Shown: one piece after another, positions 17,291 to 26,624 of the stretch
Layout: the number at the start of each line of letters is the position of its first letter
How positions within the stretch are numbered: the first letter of the stretch is position 1
Origin: Mycolicibacterium frederiksbergense
GTDB taxonomy: Bacteria > Actinomycetota > Actinomycetes > Mycobacteriales > Mycobacteriaceae
Reading direction: 5' to 3'
Assembly (NCBI RefSeq): GCF_029893345.1
Contig: NZ_JARXVE010000003.1
Coordinates: 558,001-622,000 of the forward strand
DNA length: 64,000 nucleotides
The notes under the pieces: model-generated
Databases searched by the model: none
The model's input: the letters and a program-made list of their open reading frames with translations, nothing else
Told to the model about the DNA's origin: nothing
Translations under genes and position numbers: made by a program

Positions 17291-17910
17291 ACCCCACCGA
17301 TCAGCAGGAGCCCGATACCGCAGAACCACAGGCGGAGGCCGTCACCGAGACCTCCGGCCCGGATATACCGGATAGCCCGGGTACCGACGGGGTGACCACT
17401 CGACGGCCTTCCCGCCTGGGGCGTGGCGCGATGGCGGCCATCAGCGCGGGGCTGCTGGTCTTGGCGGCGTCTGTCGGAGTCGGCGGCTACCTGGCGTTGC
17501 GTGCTCATCAGGACAGCGAACGGATCGCCCGCGACGAAGCCGAGGCGTTGGCCGCGGCCAAGGATTGTGTGACCGCGACCCAGGCGCCCGACACCCAGGC
17601 GATGATCGCCGCCCAGACTAAGATCATCGAATGCGCGACCGGTGACTTCGGGACGCAGGCCGGCCTGTACAGCGGCATGCTGCTGGATGCCTATCAGGCT
17701 GCCAACGTGACGGTGAAGGTCTCGGATCTGCGGGCCGCGGTGGAGAAGCACAATGCCGACGGCTCGATGGATCTGCTGGTCGCGGTGCGCGTGCTGGTCA
17801 CCAACACCGAGAAGTCCGATGAGGAGCAGGGCTACCGGCTGCGGGTGAAGATGGCTCGCGACGACGACGGCATCTACAAGGTCGCACGACTAGACCAGGT
17901 CACGTCGTGA
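17260..17910 (+). CDS. Mce-associated membrane protein (Rv0175-like)
   Basis: A 216-residue protein starting at ATG 17260 behind AGGAG, inside the 3' end of mce1F. It has an acidic N-terminal cytoplasmic tail (about 45 residues), one membrane segment (MAAISAGLLVLAASVGVGGY, about 58-77) and an exported alpha/beta domain of the Mce-associated (NTF2-like) type that is shared with the two proteins encoded at 18878 and 19396. Such proteins are thought to stabilise or assist the Mce complex. Position matches Rv0175. Confidence 0.9.
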   Translation: MEGDAGASQLNPTDQQEPDTAEPQAEAVTETSGPDIPDSPGTDGVTTRRPSRLGRGAMAAISAGLLVLAASVGVGGYLALRAHQDSERIARDEAEALAAAKDCVTATQAPDTQAMIAAQTKIIECATGDFGTQAGLYSGMLLDAYQAANVTVKVSDLRAAVEKHNADGSMDLLVAVRVLVTNTEKSDEEQGYRLRVKMARDDDGIYKVARLDQVTS

Positions 17911-18881
17911 CCGCTGTGCGCGAAGACGCCGAGGCGGATACCGCCGACGGTATCGCGATGGATCGGACGCGGCTGGCGTCGTGGCCGTCGCGGGCCGGGG
18001 CATTCGGCATCGACGTGCTGCCCGGTGCCGGATTGATCGCAACCCTGGCGATCCTGGCCTGGTCGGCACCGCTGTACGGCTGGTTGTGGTGGGTGTGCAC
18101 GGTGGCGGCCGCGGTGGTGATCGGCGCGCTGCTGGTCAACCGGGTCTGGCTGCCCGCTGCCACGGGCTGGTCGTTCGGCCGCTCGGTGTTCGGCATCCGC
18201 GTGGTGGCGCAGACCGGTGATGCCGGGCTGCTCCGGTTGCTGCTGCGCGACCTGGCCCACCTGCTGGATACCGCGGCGGTGTTCATCGGCTGGCTGTGGC
18301 CGTTGTGGGATTCGCGTCATCGGACGTTCGCGGATCTGCTGACCCGCACCGAGGTGCACCGGGTGGACCGCCCCGAACACGACGTCCGGCGCCGGGCCGG
18401 TGCGGCGCTGCTGGTGGCCGCGCTGCTCAGCGCAGTCGTGGCAGGACTGGGGTATCTGGCGGTTTACCGGCAGGACCGGGCGGTGGACCAGGCCCGCTCG
18501 CAGATCGCCGAGCAGGGGCCGCGGATCGTCGAGCAGATGCTCAGTTACGGGGTGGATTCGGTCGACCCGGATTTCACCAGGGCGCAGTCGCTGGTCACCG
18601 AGAACTACCGGCCGCAGTTGGTGGCCCAGCAGGACGCGGTGCGTAAGGCGGGGCCGACGACCAACGACTACTGGGCGGTGAGCAGTGCGGTGTTGCCCGG
18701 GGTGACGAAGACTCAGGCGGCGATGCTGTTGGCGTTGCAGGGCCAGCGTGGCACCAATGCCGAAGATCTGAAGTTCATCACCGCGACGGTGCGGGTGGAG
18801 TTCCAGAAGTCTGGCGACCACTGGCTGGTCGACAACCTGACGGTGCTCAAGCGACCGGCGTTGAACGGGGCCGGGCAGTGA
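17907..18881 (+). CDS. RDD-domain Mce-associated membrane protein (Rv0176-like)
   Basis: A 324-residue protein from GTG 17907 in a GTGA overlap. The N-terminal half is an RDD domain with hydrophobic segments (SRAGAFGIDVLPGAGLIATL, WLWWVCTVAAAVVIGALLV) and the conserved Arg/Asp positions. After a further membrane segment (about 165-185) comes an exported Mce-associated domain like that of its neighbours. This RDD plus Mce-associated fusion is characteristic of Rv0176. It probably supports Mce1 assembly in the membrane. Confidence 0.9.
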   Translation: MTAVREDAEADTADGIAMDRTRLASWPSRAGAFGIDVLPGAGLIATLAILAWSAPLYGWLWWVCTVAAAVVIGALLVNRVWLPAATGWSFGRSVFGIRVVAQTGDAGLLRLLLRDLAHLLDTAAVFIGWLWPLWDSRHRTFADLLTRTEVHRVDRPEHDVRRRAGAALLVAALLSAVVAGLGYLAVYRQDRAVDQARSQIAEQGPRIVEQMLSYGVDSVDPDFTRAQSLVTENYRPQLVAQQDAVRKAGPTTNDYWAVSSAVLPGVTKTQAAMLLALQGQRGTNAEDLKFITATVRVEFQKSGDHWLVDNLTVLKRPALNGAGQ

Positions 18882-19429
18882 GCCCGCGTCGCCGGATCGA
18901 GGCCGGCAAGGGTGACTACTTCGCGGTCGAGCCCAAGGAACCGTTCCGCTGGGGCCTGCCGATCGTCGCGGTGCTCTCGGCCCTGCTCATCGCGGCGGCG
19001 ATCGCGGGCAGCACGTTCATGTTGGTGCGGCATGAGTCGGATCGGCGTGCGGAGATCAACAGCGCAGGCGCGCTGGATTATGTGCGCCAGTTCATGACCG
19101 GGTACACCACGCTGGATCCGTTCCACGCCAACGACTATGCGGATCGCATTCTGTCGCAGGCCACCGGTGATTTCCGAAAGACGTTCCAGGAGAAGCAGAA
19201 CGAGATCGCCGTTCAGGTGGCTCGGGCAGAACCGACCGAGGGGACGGTGCTGGATGCCGGTATCCAGCGGTGGAACGACAACGGCAGTGCCGATGTGTTG
19301 GTCGCAGCCAAGATCAGCACCCGGGCGGCGGACGGAAAGTCTGTGGTCGAGAGCGGTAGCCGTTGGGTTGCGACGACGATTCGGGAAGGACAGCAGTGGA
19401 AGATCAGCCAGCTGATTCAGGTGATCTGA
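18878..19429 (+). CDS. Mce-associated membrane protein (Rv0177-like)
   Basis: A 183-residue protein from GTG 18878 in a GTGA overlap. One membrane segment (IVAVLSALLIAAAIAGSTFM, about 28-47) follows a basic N-terminus; the rest is an exported Mce-associated domain (TGYTTLDPFHANDYADRILS, then ADVLVAAKIST). It matches Rv0177 in position. Its 3' end overlaps the next gene by 34 bp in another frame. Confidence 0.9.
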   Translation: MSPRRRIEAGKGDYFAVEPKEPFRWGLPIVAVLSALLIAAAIAGSTFMLVRHESDRRAEINSAGALDYVRQFMTGYTTLDPFHANDYADRILSQATGDFRKTFQEKQNEIAVQVARAEPTEGTVLDAGIQRWNDNGSADVLVAAKISTRAADGKSVVESGSRWVATTIREGQQWKISQLIQVI

Positions 19430-20304
19430 CCACCGGCGAGCCTGAGAAGCCGCGCCGCAGAATGCGTTTCGGGCGGCGCCGCGGTTCCGAGCCGGTGGTG
19501 CAGGATTCGGCCCCGGTCGAGGTTTCGGCCGAGGCCGAGAATGACGATGCCGAAGCTGCGTCGGAGCGCCGGACACCGGTGGGCAAGACGCGCCGCAAGG
19601 CGTCGGCCGAGCCGGAGAAAGAGGTGGCCGCGCCACCGTCGGAACCCGACGCTGAGCCACCGTCGGAACCCGACGCTGAGTCGTTGTCGGTACCCGACGC
19701 TGAGGCGTCGGCACCGGAATCCGAACCGGTGGAGGAAACCGAGCCGTCGGACGAGCCGGCGGAAGAGCGGATCCTCGTCCCACATCAACCGGCAAGCAAG
19801 CGCCTGACCTACGTTGCGGCCGGCGCCGCGGGTGTGTTCGTGGCGGCCGGGGCGTTCGGCGGTGCGATGCTGCAGCCCTATCTGGCCGACCGCGCGTTGG
19901 TGGCCACCAAACTGCAGGTGGCGCAGACTGCGGCCGACGCCATCACCACGCTGTGGACCTACAACCCGGACAACATCGAGCACCTGCCCGACCGGGCAGC
20001 GAAGTACCTGTCCAACGACTTCGCCAACCAGTACCGGCAGTTCATCGACTCCATCGTGCCGACCAACAAGCAGGCACAGGTCACCAACGACACTCAGGTG
20101 ATGGGTACCGCAGTGGAGACCATCGGCCGCGATGAGGCCACTGCGATCGTCTACACCAACACCGTGTCGACGAGTCCGGTGACCAAGAACATTCCGTCGC
20201 TGCGGTACCTGTCCTATCGGCTGAGCTTGCAGCGCAATGACGGGAAATGGCGGATCACGCAGATGCCGGCATTGACCCAATTGGATCTGTCACCGCAGTT
20301 CTGA
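19396..20304 (+). CDS. Mce-associated protein with acidic repeat head (Rv0178-like)
   Basis: A 302-residue protein from GTG 19396 behind GGAAGGA; an in-frame start at 19363 lacks such a site. Residues 1-130 are cytoplasmic, first basic (RRRMRFGRRRG) and then acidic, with an eight-residue repeat of the type PPSEPDAE in about four degraded tandem copies (DNA 19633-19714). A membrane segment (about 138-160) precedes an exported Mce-associated domain. It is the last gene of the mce1 block and matches Rv0178. Confidence 0.88.
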   Translation: MEDQPADSGDLTTGEPEKPRRRMRFGRRRGSEPVVQDSAPVEVSAEAENDDAEAASERRTPVGKTRRKASAEPEKEVAAPPSEPDAEPPSEPDAESLSVPDAEASAPESEPVEETEPSDEPAEERILVPHQPASKRLTYVAAGAAGVFVAAGAFGGAMLQPYLADRALVATKLQVAQTAADAITTLWTYNPDNIEHLPDRAAKYLSNDFANQYRQFIDSIVPTNKQAQVTNDTQVMGTAVETIGRDEATAIVYTNTVSTSPVTKNIPSLRYLSYRLSLQRNDGKWRITQMPALTQLDLSPQF

Positions 20305-20320
20305 CCGCGAGGATGTAGGC

Positions 20321-21010
20321 ATGGCTATCGCGTCGCCGGTAACTGAGCGGTGGACGGTTGTTGCGCTGCTGCTGTTGACGTTTGCGACCGGGATCGTCGA
20401 TGCGATCAGCGTGCTGGTGCTGGGCCACGTGTTCGTCGCCAACATGACCGGAAACGTGATCTTCCTGGGTTTCTGGTTCGTGCCGCACTCAGGGGTCGAT
20501 GTGACGGCGGCCTTGGTGGCATTCGCCGGGTTCGTGCTGGGCACCGTGGTGGGTGGGCGATTCAGGCGTCACCTCGACCGTCACGTCCGGAACTGGCTGA
20601 CCATCGCGTTGGGTGTGGAAGTCGTTATGTTGACTGTGCTTTCGATCCTGGCGGGCGTCGGAGTGCTGGATTATCACGACAACCGCAAGCTGATCCTGAT
20701 TGCCGGCCTGGCACTGACATTCGGGATCCAGAATGCGACGGCGCGCCAGTTCGGCGTCCAGGAATTGAGCACCACGGTGCTGACGCAGACGATCGTGGGC
20801 ATCGGTTTCGACAGCCGGCTGGCCGGCGGGACCGGGGAGCGCGAGAAGCTGCGCTATGGGGTGGTGCTGACCATGTGCGGCGGTGCGGTGCTGGGGGCGA
20901 CGCTGTCGCGGTTCACCGTCGCGCCGGTGATCTGGCTGGCCGCGGTCGTGGTGGCGATCAGCACGCTGATCTTCAAATTCGGACCACCGCCCGCCGAGAA
21001 CGTTCACTGA
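20321..21010 (+). CDS. YoaK/DUF1275 family membrane protein
   Basis: A 229-residue integral membrane protein with about six segments. The N-terminal signature TGIVDAISVLVLGHVFVANM followed by TGN (residues 26-48) is diagnostic of DUF1275 (YoaK). The family's transport role is undetermined. It starts 16 bp after the last mce1 gene with its own site (GAGGAT), so read-through from the mce1 operon is possible, but it is not part of the conserved mce1 block. Confidence 0.85.
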   Translation: MAIASPVTERWTVVALLLLTFATGIVDAISVLVLGHVFVANMTGNVIFLGFWFVPHSGVDVTAALVAFAGFVLGTVVGGRFRRHLDRHVRNWLTIALGVEVVMLTVLSILAGVGVLDYHDNRKLILIAGLALTFGIQNATARQFGVQELSTTVLTQTIVGIGFDSRLAGGTGEREKLRYGVVLTMCGGAVLGATLSRFTVAPVIWLAAVVVAISTLIFKFGPPPAENVH

Positions 21011-21513
21011 TCCACGCTTGGCCGACACGGTATGCCGGAAAACTCCGTTTGGTGAACGGAATCGACTCCGGGGATAACCGCCCGGGTCGCTCAATCGCTC
21101 GATGCACCGAACTCACGGTGGGTGGTAGCCGAGCGCGCAGCGGCGAAGACTCACCGGTGGGCTCGTCGAATCGCCAAAATGTTTGCTGAAAGAGTGCTTG
21201 CCGCCGGTAGCCGCAGCTAGCGGCGGAATAAAGCCATCTGTCGTCAGCAAATGAACATTGCCAACATTCGCAGTGCTCGACAGGTTTGACGAAGCGGTGT
21301 TGGTCTGGCAAATACAGTGCACGAGAGTGTGATTCGGCGCGCCAGTGCGGCGATGGGCGGGCATGCTTGGCAACTGATCCTCGGGTGGCGGCAGCGAAGT
21401 TGTTGCACAATGAAACATCTGGAAGCCCCGTCCCTTTAGATTTGCGGCAACCTGAGAAATTCCTAGTAGGGTGCCGTGCGAAAGCTGAGAAAATCAAAGA
21501 GGGGACGCATGGC
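21011..21513. other. 503-bp intergenic region
   Basis: No gene is supported here. It contains a strong hairpin at 21201-21226 that probably ends transcription from the DUF1275 gene. Near 21442-21472 there is a weak promoter-like arrangement (TTGCGG, then TAGTAG/TAGGGT) for the secreted protein gene downstream. Confidence 0.5.
21201..21226 (+). terminator. hairpin downstream of the DUF1275 gene
   Basis: CCGCCGGTAGC and GCTAGCGGCGG form an 11-position stem with one mismatch around a CGCA loop. There is no T-tract, as is usual for mycobacterial terminators, so the call rests on the hairpin and its position. Confidence 0.4.
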
Positions 21514-23706
21514 ATGCGCAAATGGCGGTCAAGCTCAAAGCGGGCACAAGCTCGGCGACGTCGCGTCGACCGGCAGACAGCGAAGCGGGCCGGGCTCGCG
21601 GGTGTCATCGCTGCCAGTGCAGTGGCCGTTGGACTAGCGCCGGTACTTGCCAATGCCGCAAGCAGCCAGACCTACTTCATCGGCTTCCCGGAGTGGTTGC
21701 CGGTTGGTGGTGCCACCCTGCCGTCGAATCCGCTCGCGATCAACAACGCCATCGTCGGCGCCAAAGACACCCACCCGTTGATCGCCTGGGGCCTCGGCGA
21801 GGTTGATCTGAAACCGGTGTGGGTGACCTGGATCGACGGCGTCCCCAGCTACACGCTGCCCGAGGTTGGACAGACCGGATCGCACACCGAATCCAATCCG
21901 GCTTACCAAGTGGCCTACGACGCCGCCTATTCCGCCGCCTACAACACCTACTGCCGGCTGAACGGCAACCGGGCGGCGTGCGCGACCAACGCCGCACTGT
22001 CCGCGGTTGCCAGCATTCCGCTGACCATCACTGTGCCCGACTATGGGGTCGTCAAGGACGGATACTGGACCACCCAGACCGCGGGGCAGTGGGTCTCGCC
22101 AAGCGATCTCGGCGCGCTGCCGACCGCAGGCCAACTCGCTTATCTGGCGTACGCGCTCCAGCACGGCGACACCGGTGCGCTGGCGCCCATCCTGAACTGG
22201 ACCGCCTACCTCACCAACGTGAACCTGATCGCCTACGGTGACGGGGCCATCGCTGCGGGCGCGGCCTATCAGGCATTCCTTGACAGTGCTCGGGGCGCAA
22301 CCCATGAAGGCTATGACCCCTATGCGGTCGGGGTTCCGCAGACCGGCCCGCGCCAGATCGCCATCGTCGGTCCCGACGGGCACGTCACCCTCGTTACCGT
22401 CAACACCCAGAATCTGCCGACCCCGTTGCCCACGCCGCAGTATCCGGACGGCGGATCGCCGCCGGACTACGAGGTGACCCAGCCCGGCGGCGTCGTCGAC
22501 GTCACGGTGTTATCCCTTGTGCTGGTGCGTAATCCGGGTCGGGCCAACGGTGGTCTGTACGCGCGTTTCGCCCCGGTGTATCAGGCGGTGACCGGGATCA
22601 ACCCGATCACCCCGGAACGTCAGGACATCCTGCCCGAGGGGGTAGACCCGGATTTGATCCGCAATCTGCTCACCGGCAATGGCGGCGGTCTCACCCTCGA
22701 CGAACTCGGGAATCTGCAGGCGGTGATCGAGAATGCCGATGGCAAACCCATCGTCATCACGCTCAAGGCCGATATCGGTTGGCAGTACGATCTGCTCTCC
22801 GACGCGCCGGCCACGGCCAACCCGATCGCCTGGGCGAATTCGGTTGCCTCGGCGGTGTTCCTGACCAATCTGATCACCGGAACCGATTTCCAAAACCTCG
22901 GTGGCGGGGGCTATATCGGTCCGGACGGCACGGTGTACTACACGCTGCCGGTCGATCAATTGCCGCTGCTGACGCCGCTGCGGCTGCCGGCCCAGTTGGT
23001 CGGACTGGCCACCGGGAACACCGACGTCAACACCCCGCTGGCGGATGCGCTGGAACCCGCACTTCGGATGATGGTCAATCTCGGCTACACCGATGTGGTG
23101 CGCAATCCCGACGGAACATATACCCGCACATTGGACAAGTTCGGTGAGCCAACGTTGTTCGGCACCAGAACCCTCACCCGCGAACAGGCCGCGCTGGTGC
23201 CCGGCGATCTCATCGCCGCACTCGGCGCCGGGTTCGGTGACGAACTGAGCGATGTGCTGATCCGCACCAAGAACGACGTGGTCAAGACGCTGGAGATCAA
23301 GCTCACCGACCAGCAGGACGTCGAGATCGACAAAGCGCTGAGCCATCCGGGCAGCACCATCCGGACCGTCAGTCGCGACGTCGGAAACGGGGTGTCCCAG
23401 GTGCTGACCGCTGTGGAGTCCGGGCTGCCAGAGCTTCCGGAGGCGGCCAAGGCCGATCCGGAGAAGGCGCACCGCGCCGTCCAGGCCGTCAAGTCGGCCA
23501 TCGGAAACGACCGCAGCAACGCCGCCGCGGTGGCCGAGAAGCAGACCAGCGCAGCGGATTCCACGTCCAGCGTCAAACGTAAGACGCCGGTACGCGATGC
23601 GGTGAAGAAGGTCGGCGACGACATCAAGAAGACGGTGGACAAGGTCGCAAAGGTGAACAAGGCCAAGAAGGCAGAGAAAGCCGACGCGAAGGGCGCCGCG
23701 GACTAG
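21514..23706 (+). CDS. large secreted protein with PE-PPE-domain-like C-terminal region
   Basis: A 730-residue exported protein from ATG 21514 behind GAGGGG. A basic head (SSSKRAQARRRR) and hydrophobic core (AGVIAASAVAVGLAPVLANA) form a signal peptide ending near residue 45. Segments such as PVDQLPLLTPLRLPAQLVG and ADALEPALRMMVNLGYTDVV resemble the C-terminal part of PE-PPE (PF08237) domain proteins. No PE or PPE head and no GxSxG nucleophile motif is seen. The last 150 residues are Lys/Ala-rich and likely coiled. A cell-wall or surface role is inferred; function unknown. Confidence 0.75.
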   Translation: MRKWRSSSKRAQARRRRVDRQTAKRAGLAGVIAASAVAVGLAPVLANAASSQTYFIGFPEWLPVGGATLPSNPLAINNAIVGAKDTHPLIAWGLGEVDLKPVWVTWIDGVPSYTLPEVGQTGSHTESNPAYQVAYDAAYSAAYNTYCRLNGNRAACATNAALSAVASIPLTITVPDYGVVKDGYWTTQTAGQWVSPSDLGALPTAGQLAYLAYALQHGDTGALAPILNWTAYLTNVNLIAYGDGAIAAGAAYQAFLDSARGATHEGYDPYAVGVPQTGPRQIAIVGPDGHVTLVTVNTQNLPTPLPTPQYPDGGSPPDYEVTQPGGVVDVTVLSLVLVRNPGRANGGLYARFAPVYQAVTGINPITPERQDILPEGVDPDLIRNLLTGNGGGLTLDELGNLQAVIENADGKPIVITLKADIGWQYDLLSDAPATANPIAWANSVASAVFLTNLITGTDFQNLGGGGYIGPDGTVYYTLPVDQLPLLTPLRLPAQLVGLATGNTDVNTPLADALEPALRMMVNLGYTDVVRNPDGTYTRTLDKFGEPTLFGTRTLTREQAALVPGDLIAALGAGFGDELSDVLIRTKNDVVKTLEIKLTDQQDVEIDKALSHPGSTIRTVSRDVGNGVSQVLTAVESGLPELPEAAKADPEKAHRAVQAVKSAIGNDRSNAAAVAEKQTSAADSTSSVKRKTPVRDAVKKVGDDIKKTVDKVAKVNKAKKAEKADAKGAAD

Positions 23707-23712
23707 ACGGAT

Positions 23713-25881
23713 CTAGTTGGGAGCCAACGCGCTTGCCGCCAGCCCGGCCAGCACCGGCGACAACAGCTGGGCATATTCCCCGGTGATGTGGTTGTCGTCG
23801 CGGAACACCAAGGTATTGCCGACGATCACCGGGCAGCGCCGGTCGGTGCAGAAGTACGGGTCCAGACCGGCGTACCGCCCGCCGCCGGCCTGCACCGCCG
23901 CGGCCTCGGCGGCAATACCGTTGCTGTTCAGCGCAATCGAGCGATCCGGTGTGCAGGCATTGACGTCGTCCATATGTGCGGAGAGGCAGGTGGGCACCGT
24001 GGTGTGCGGGTCGGGTACCGGGCCGAGCACCAGTACCCGCGCGCCGGTGCCGCGCAACTGCGCTACCAGCTGCCTCAACCCGTCCAGCCAGGCCTGGTCA
24101 TAGCTCACGAACCCGAAGTCGGCGCCGTAGCGGCGCGTCATGTCCAGCACGATCAGGGCTGGACGTTCCTTGTCCACCCGGGCCAATACGTCCGCCCGCC
24201 ATTGCTTGCATTCGGTGAACTCCCGGCCAAGGTAGGGGCTGACGATCGGCAGCTTCATCAGTGGGCAGGTGACCTTGGCCAGGGTGTCCAATCGCCAACC
24301 ACGTTGCTGTGCAGCGGTTTCCATGGCCGGTTGCCACATGGCGGCGTGCGAATCGCCGATCAGTGCGACGGTGATGGCCGAGCTGGTGTCCCCGGAGATG
24401 CAGTCCGGCTGCGCGACGTCCTTCCAGGACAGCACACAGCCGTTGAGGAACACCTCGGGCTTGCCGATATTGCCCAGGGACGGAGACAGATTCGACGGCA
24501 CCGCGGTCAGATCGGCCGAGGTGGCGATGGCCGCACGCAACTGTTGCTCGGGCGTCATCGTCGGGGCCGCCGCGCGGGGGGTCCCGACCCCGGCCGCGGG
24601 AGGCGTCCCAACGGCAGCCACCGGTACAGCCGCCGGACCGGCGCCGGTGGGTACCGGGCGGATGGCCAGCAGCACCAGCCCGGCGCAGACCGCGACGGCG
24701 GTCGCGGTGGCCCCGACCGCCAGGCTGCGCCACGACGAGGTCCGCAGTGCCGGGGCGAACCGGGCCGGGTTCTCGACCAGATGCAGGGTCAGGATCGCCA
24801 ACCCGAGCGCGATCACGGCCATGGCGAGCCGGCCTGTCAACCCCAGGCCGCGGCCGAACACGGCGGGTGCCAACAGCAATACCGGCCAGTGCCACAGGTA
24901 CCACGAATAGGACAACCGGCCGACGCTGCGCATCGCCGGCCTGGACAGCAGTCGCCCCACCCCCCGATCGGGTGTCGCGCAGCCGGCCCCGATCACCAGG
25001 GCGGTGCCCAGCACCGGCAGCAACGCGGTGGTTCCCGGGTAGGGTGTGCCCTTGCCGAGCTGCGTGCACGTGACGAGGACCAGCGCCAGACCACCCCAGC
25101 CGGCCACCGCCGCACACACCGGTGGCAGCTTGTGCCAATGCGCCGCCGTCAACGCGACCAGCCCACCGGCGGCCAACTCCCAGGCCCGGGTCGGCAGGGA
25201 GAAGAACGCCCAGGCGGGCAGGGTTCGGGTCCAGACCAGCGACACCAGGAGTGAGGCGCCGGCCAGCACGCCCAGCGCGCACGCATAGGGGACGGGTGAG
25301 CGGGTGCCGCGGCCGCTGCGGGTCAGCATCCACGCGGTGACCAGGATCAGCGCCGGCCAAAGCAGGTAGAACTGCTCCTCGACGCCGAGCGACCAGTAGT
25401 GCTGCAGCGGCGACGGCGTCGTCTCGGCGGCCAGGTAGTCGGTGCCCTCGACGGCGAAACGGTAGTTGCCCACGTACAGGGCGCTGGCGATGGCGTCACC
25501 GAGCACGGTGCGGGCCTGCAGCGGGGGCAGCAACACGGTCGCCGCCACCGACGTCACGACCAACACGAGGGCGGCAGCTGGGAGCAGCCGCCGGGCCCGC
25601 GCGGCGTAGAACGAGGCCAGCCCCACCGTTGCGGTACGCGATGCTTCGGCCCACAGCAGCCCGGTGATCAGGAAACCGGACACCACGAAGAACATGTCGA
25701 CACCGACGAATCCGCCGCTCAGACCCGGGACACCGGCGTGGAACAACACCACCGCCAGCACTGCCACCGCCCGCAACCCCTCGATATCGGGGCGGAACCG
25801 CCTGCCGGGCAGAGGTTCATCTCCGCTCGCGGGGGATCTCGCGGCGGAAACTTGCTGTTCGGGCGGGGTGGCTCGGTTCAC
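23713..25881 (-). CDS. membrane acyltransferase with C-terminal SGNH domain (OafA/YrhL type)
   Basis: A 722-residue protein. Residues about 30-370 are an Acyltransferase_3 domain with about ten membrane segments (FRPDIEGLRAVAVLAVVLFH with the catalytic His, and VGVDMFFVVSGFLITG). After one further segment, an exported SGNH hydrolase-like domain has the block I motif IGDSHAAMW and a terminal Asp/His region (RDDNHITGEY). It would acetylate or acylate cell-envelope glycans or glycolipids. GTG 25881 is chosen; no better start lies downstream. It is convergent with the secreted protein gene, 6 bp apart. Confidence 0.87.
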   Translation of the reverse strand: MNRATPPEQQVSAARSPASGDEPLPGRRFRPDIEGLRAVAVLAVVLFHAGVPGLSGGFVGVDMFFVVSGFLITGLLWAEASRTATVGLASFYAARARRLLPAAALVLVVTSVAATVLLPPLQARTVLGDAIASALYVGNYRFAVEGTDYLAAETTPSPLQHYWSLGVEEQFYLLWPALILVTAWMLTRSGRGTRSPVPYACALGVLAGASLLVSLVWTRTLPAWAFFSLPTRAWELAAGGLVALTAAHWHKLPPVCAAVAGWGGLALVLVTCTQLGKGTPYPGTTALLPVLGTALVIGAGCATPDRGVGRLLSRPAMRSVGRLSYSWYLWHWPVLLLAPAVFGRGLGLTGRLAMAVIALGLAILTLHLVENPARFAPALRTSSWRSLAVGATATAVAVCAGLVLLAIRPVPTGAGPAAVPVAAVGTPPAAGVGTPRAAAPTMTPEQQLRAAIATSADLTAVPSNLSPSLGNIGKPEVFLNGCVLSWKDVAQPDCISGDTSSAITVALIGDSHAAMWQPAMETAAQQRGWRLDTLAKVTCPLMKLPIVSPYLGREFTECKQWRADVLARVDKERPALIVLDMTRRYGADFGFVSYDQAWLDGLRQLVAQLRGTGARVLVLGPVPDPHTTVPTCLSAHMDDVNACTPDRSIALNSNGIAAEAAAVQAGGGRYAGLDPYFCTDRRCPVIVGNTLVFRDDNHITGEYAQLLSPVLAGLAASALAPN

Positions 25882-25953
25882 TCGAGTACTGATGGTCGCA
25901 CGCGATGTGGTGGGTACGCAGGATTTGGGGGTGTCGCGTAGCGTGGCGGCATC

Positions 25954-26349
25954 ATGTTGGCACGCCTCAGCGGGTTCGCCGCCGCGTTGGTAGCGGCGAT
26001 GCTGCTCGCCCTCGTCGCCGGCTGCCATACCGGTGCCGACACGGCCACCAGGGACGGAACCTGCAGCCTGGACAGGTTGCCGGCCGAGGTGGCCAAGACG
26101 GTGCGGCTCATCGAATCAGGCGGCCCGTTCCCCTACCCGCGCAATGACGGGGTGGTGTTCGGCAATTTCGAGGGGCGGCTGCCCCAGCAGGCGCGCGGCT
26201 ACTACCACGAGTACACCGTGCCCACCCCCGGGGTGAAACAGCGAGGTACGCGCCGCATCGTGACCGGCGGTAAGCCGCTGGACAACCCGGCCGAGTTCTA
26301 CTACACCGGTGATCATTACGAAACCTTCTGCCTGATCGGAGGCATGTGA
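25954..26349 (+). CDS. lipoprotein guanyl-specific ribonuclease (RNase Sa/T1-like)
   Basis: A 131-residue protein with a lipoprotein signal peptide ending LVAGC (Cys24). The catalytic domain closely follows RNase Sa: YYHEYTVPTPG carries the general-base Glu, RGTRRIVTGG carries the catalytic Arg, and YYTGDHYETFCLI carries the general-acid His. It would cleave RNA after G. Anchored outside the membrane it could act on extracellular RNA or serve as a toxin. The next gene, overlapping by 4 bp, encodes a barstar-type inhibitor that would protect the cytoplasm. Confidence 0.88.
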   Translation: MLARLSGFAAALVAAMLLALVAGCHTGADTATRDGTCSLDRLPAEVAKTVRLIESGGPFPYPRNDGVVFGNFEGRLPQQARGYYHEYTVPTPGVKQRGTRRIVTGGKPLDNPAEFYYTGDHYETFCLIGGM

Positions 26350-26624
26350 AGACGTATCGGATCGACGGGACCAAGGTGCGGTCCAAGGCGGACTTCTTCA
26401 CCGAGATCGGGCGCGCCGTCAACGGCGACGACGGCTACTTCGGTTCGAACCTGGATGCGTTGGCCGACTGCCTGCGCGGCGGTTTCGGCACTCCAGAGGA
26501 TCGCAAATTCCGGTTCGTGATGACGTCCTACCGGGACATCAAAAATGCGCTTGGCGAAGATACCTGGAGTACCGTGCTCTCGATCTTCACCAGCGAGGGC
26601 GTCGACCTGTGGCTGGAAAGCTGA
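26346..26624 (+). CDS. barstar family ribonuclease inhibitor
   Basis: A 92-residue protein from GTG 26346 in a GTGA overlap with the ribonuclease gene. It reads as barstar: MKTYRIDGTKVRSKADFFTE, then the contact helix GYFGSNLDALADCLRGGFG with the conserved Asp residues that fill the RNase active site, and a C-terminal DLWLES strand. It lacks a signal peptide and so acts in the cytoplasm, guarding the cell against the RNase before export. The tight overlap indicates strict co-expression. Confidence 0.9.
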   Translation: MKTYRIDGTKVRSKADFFTEIGRAVNGDDGYFGSNLDALADCLRGGFGTPEDRKFRFVMTSYRDIKNALGEDTWSTVLSIFTSEGVDLWLES

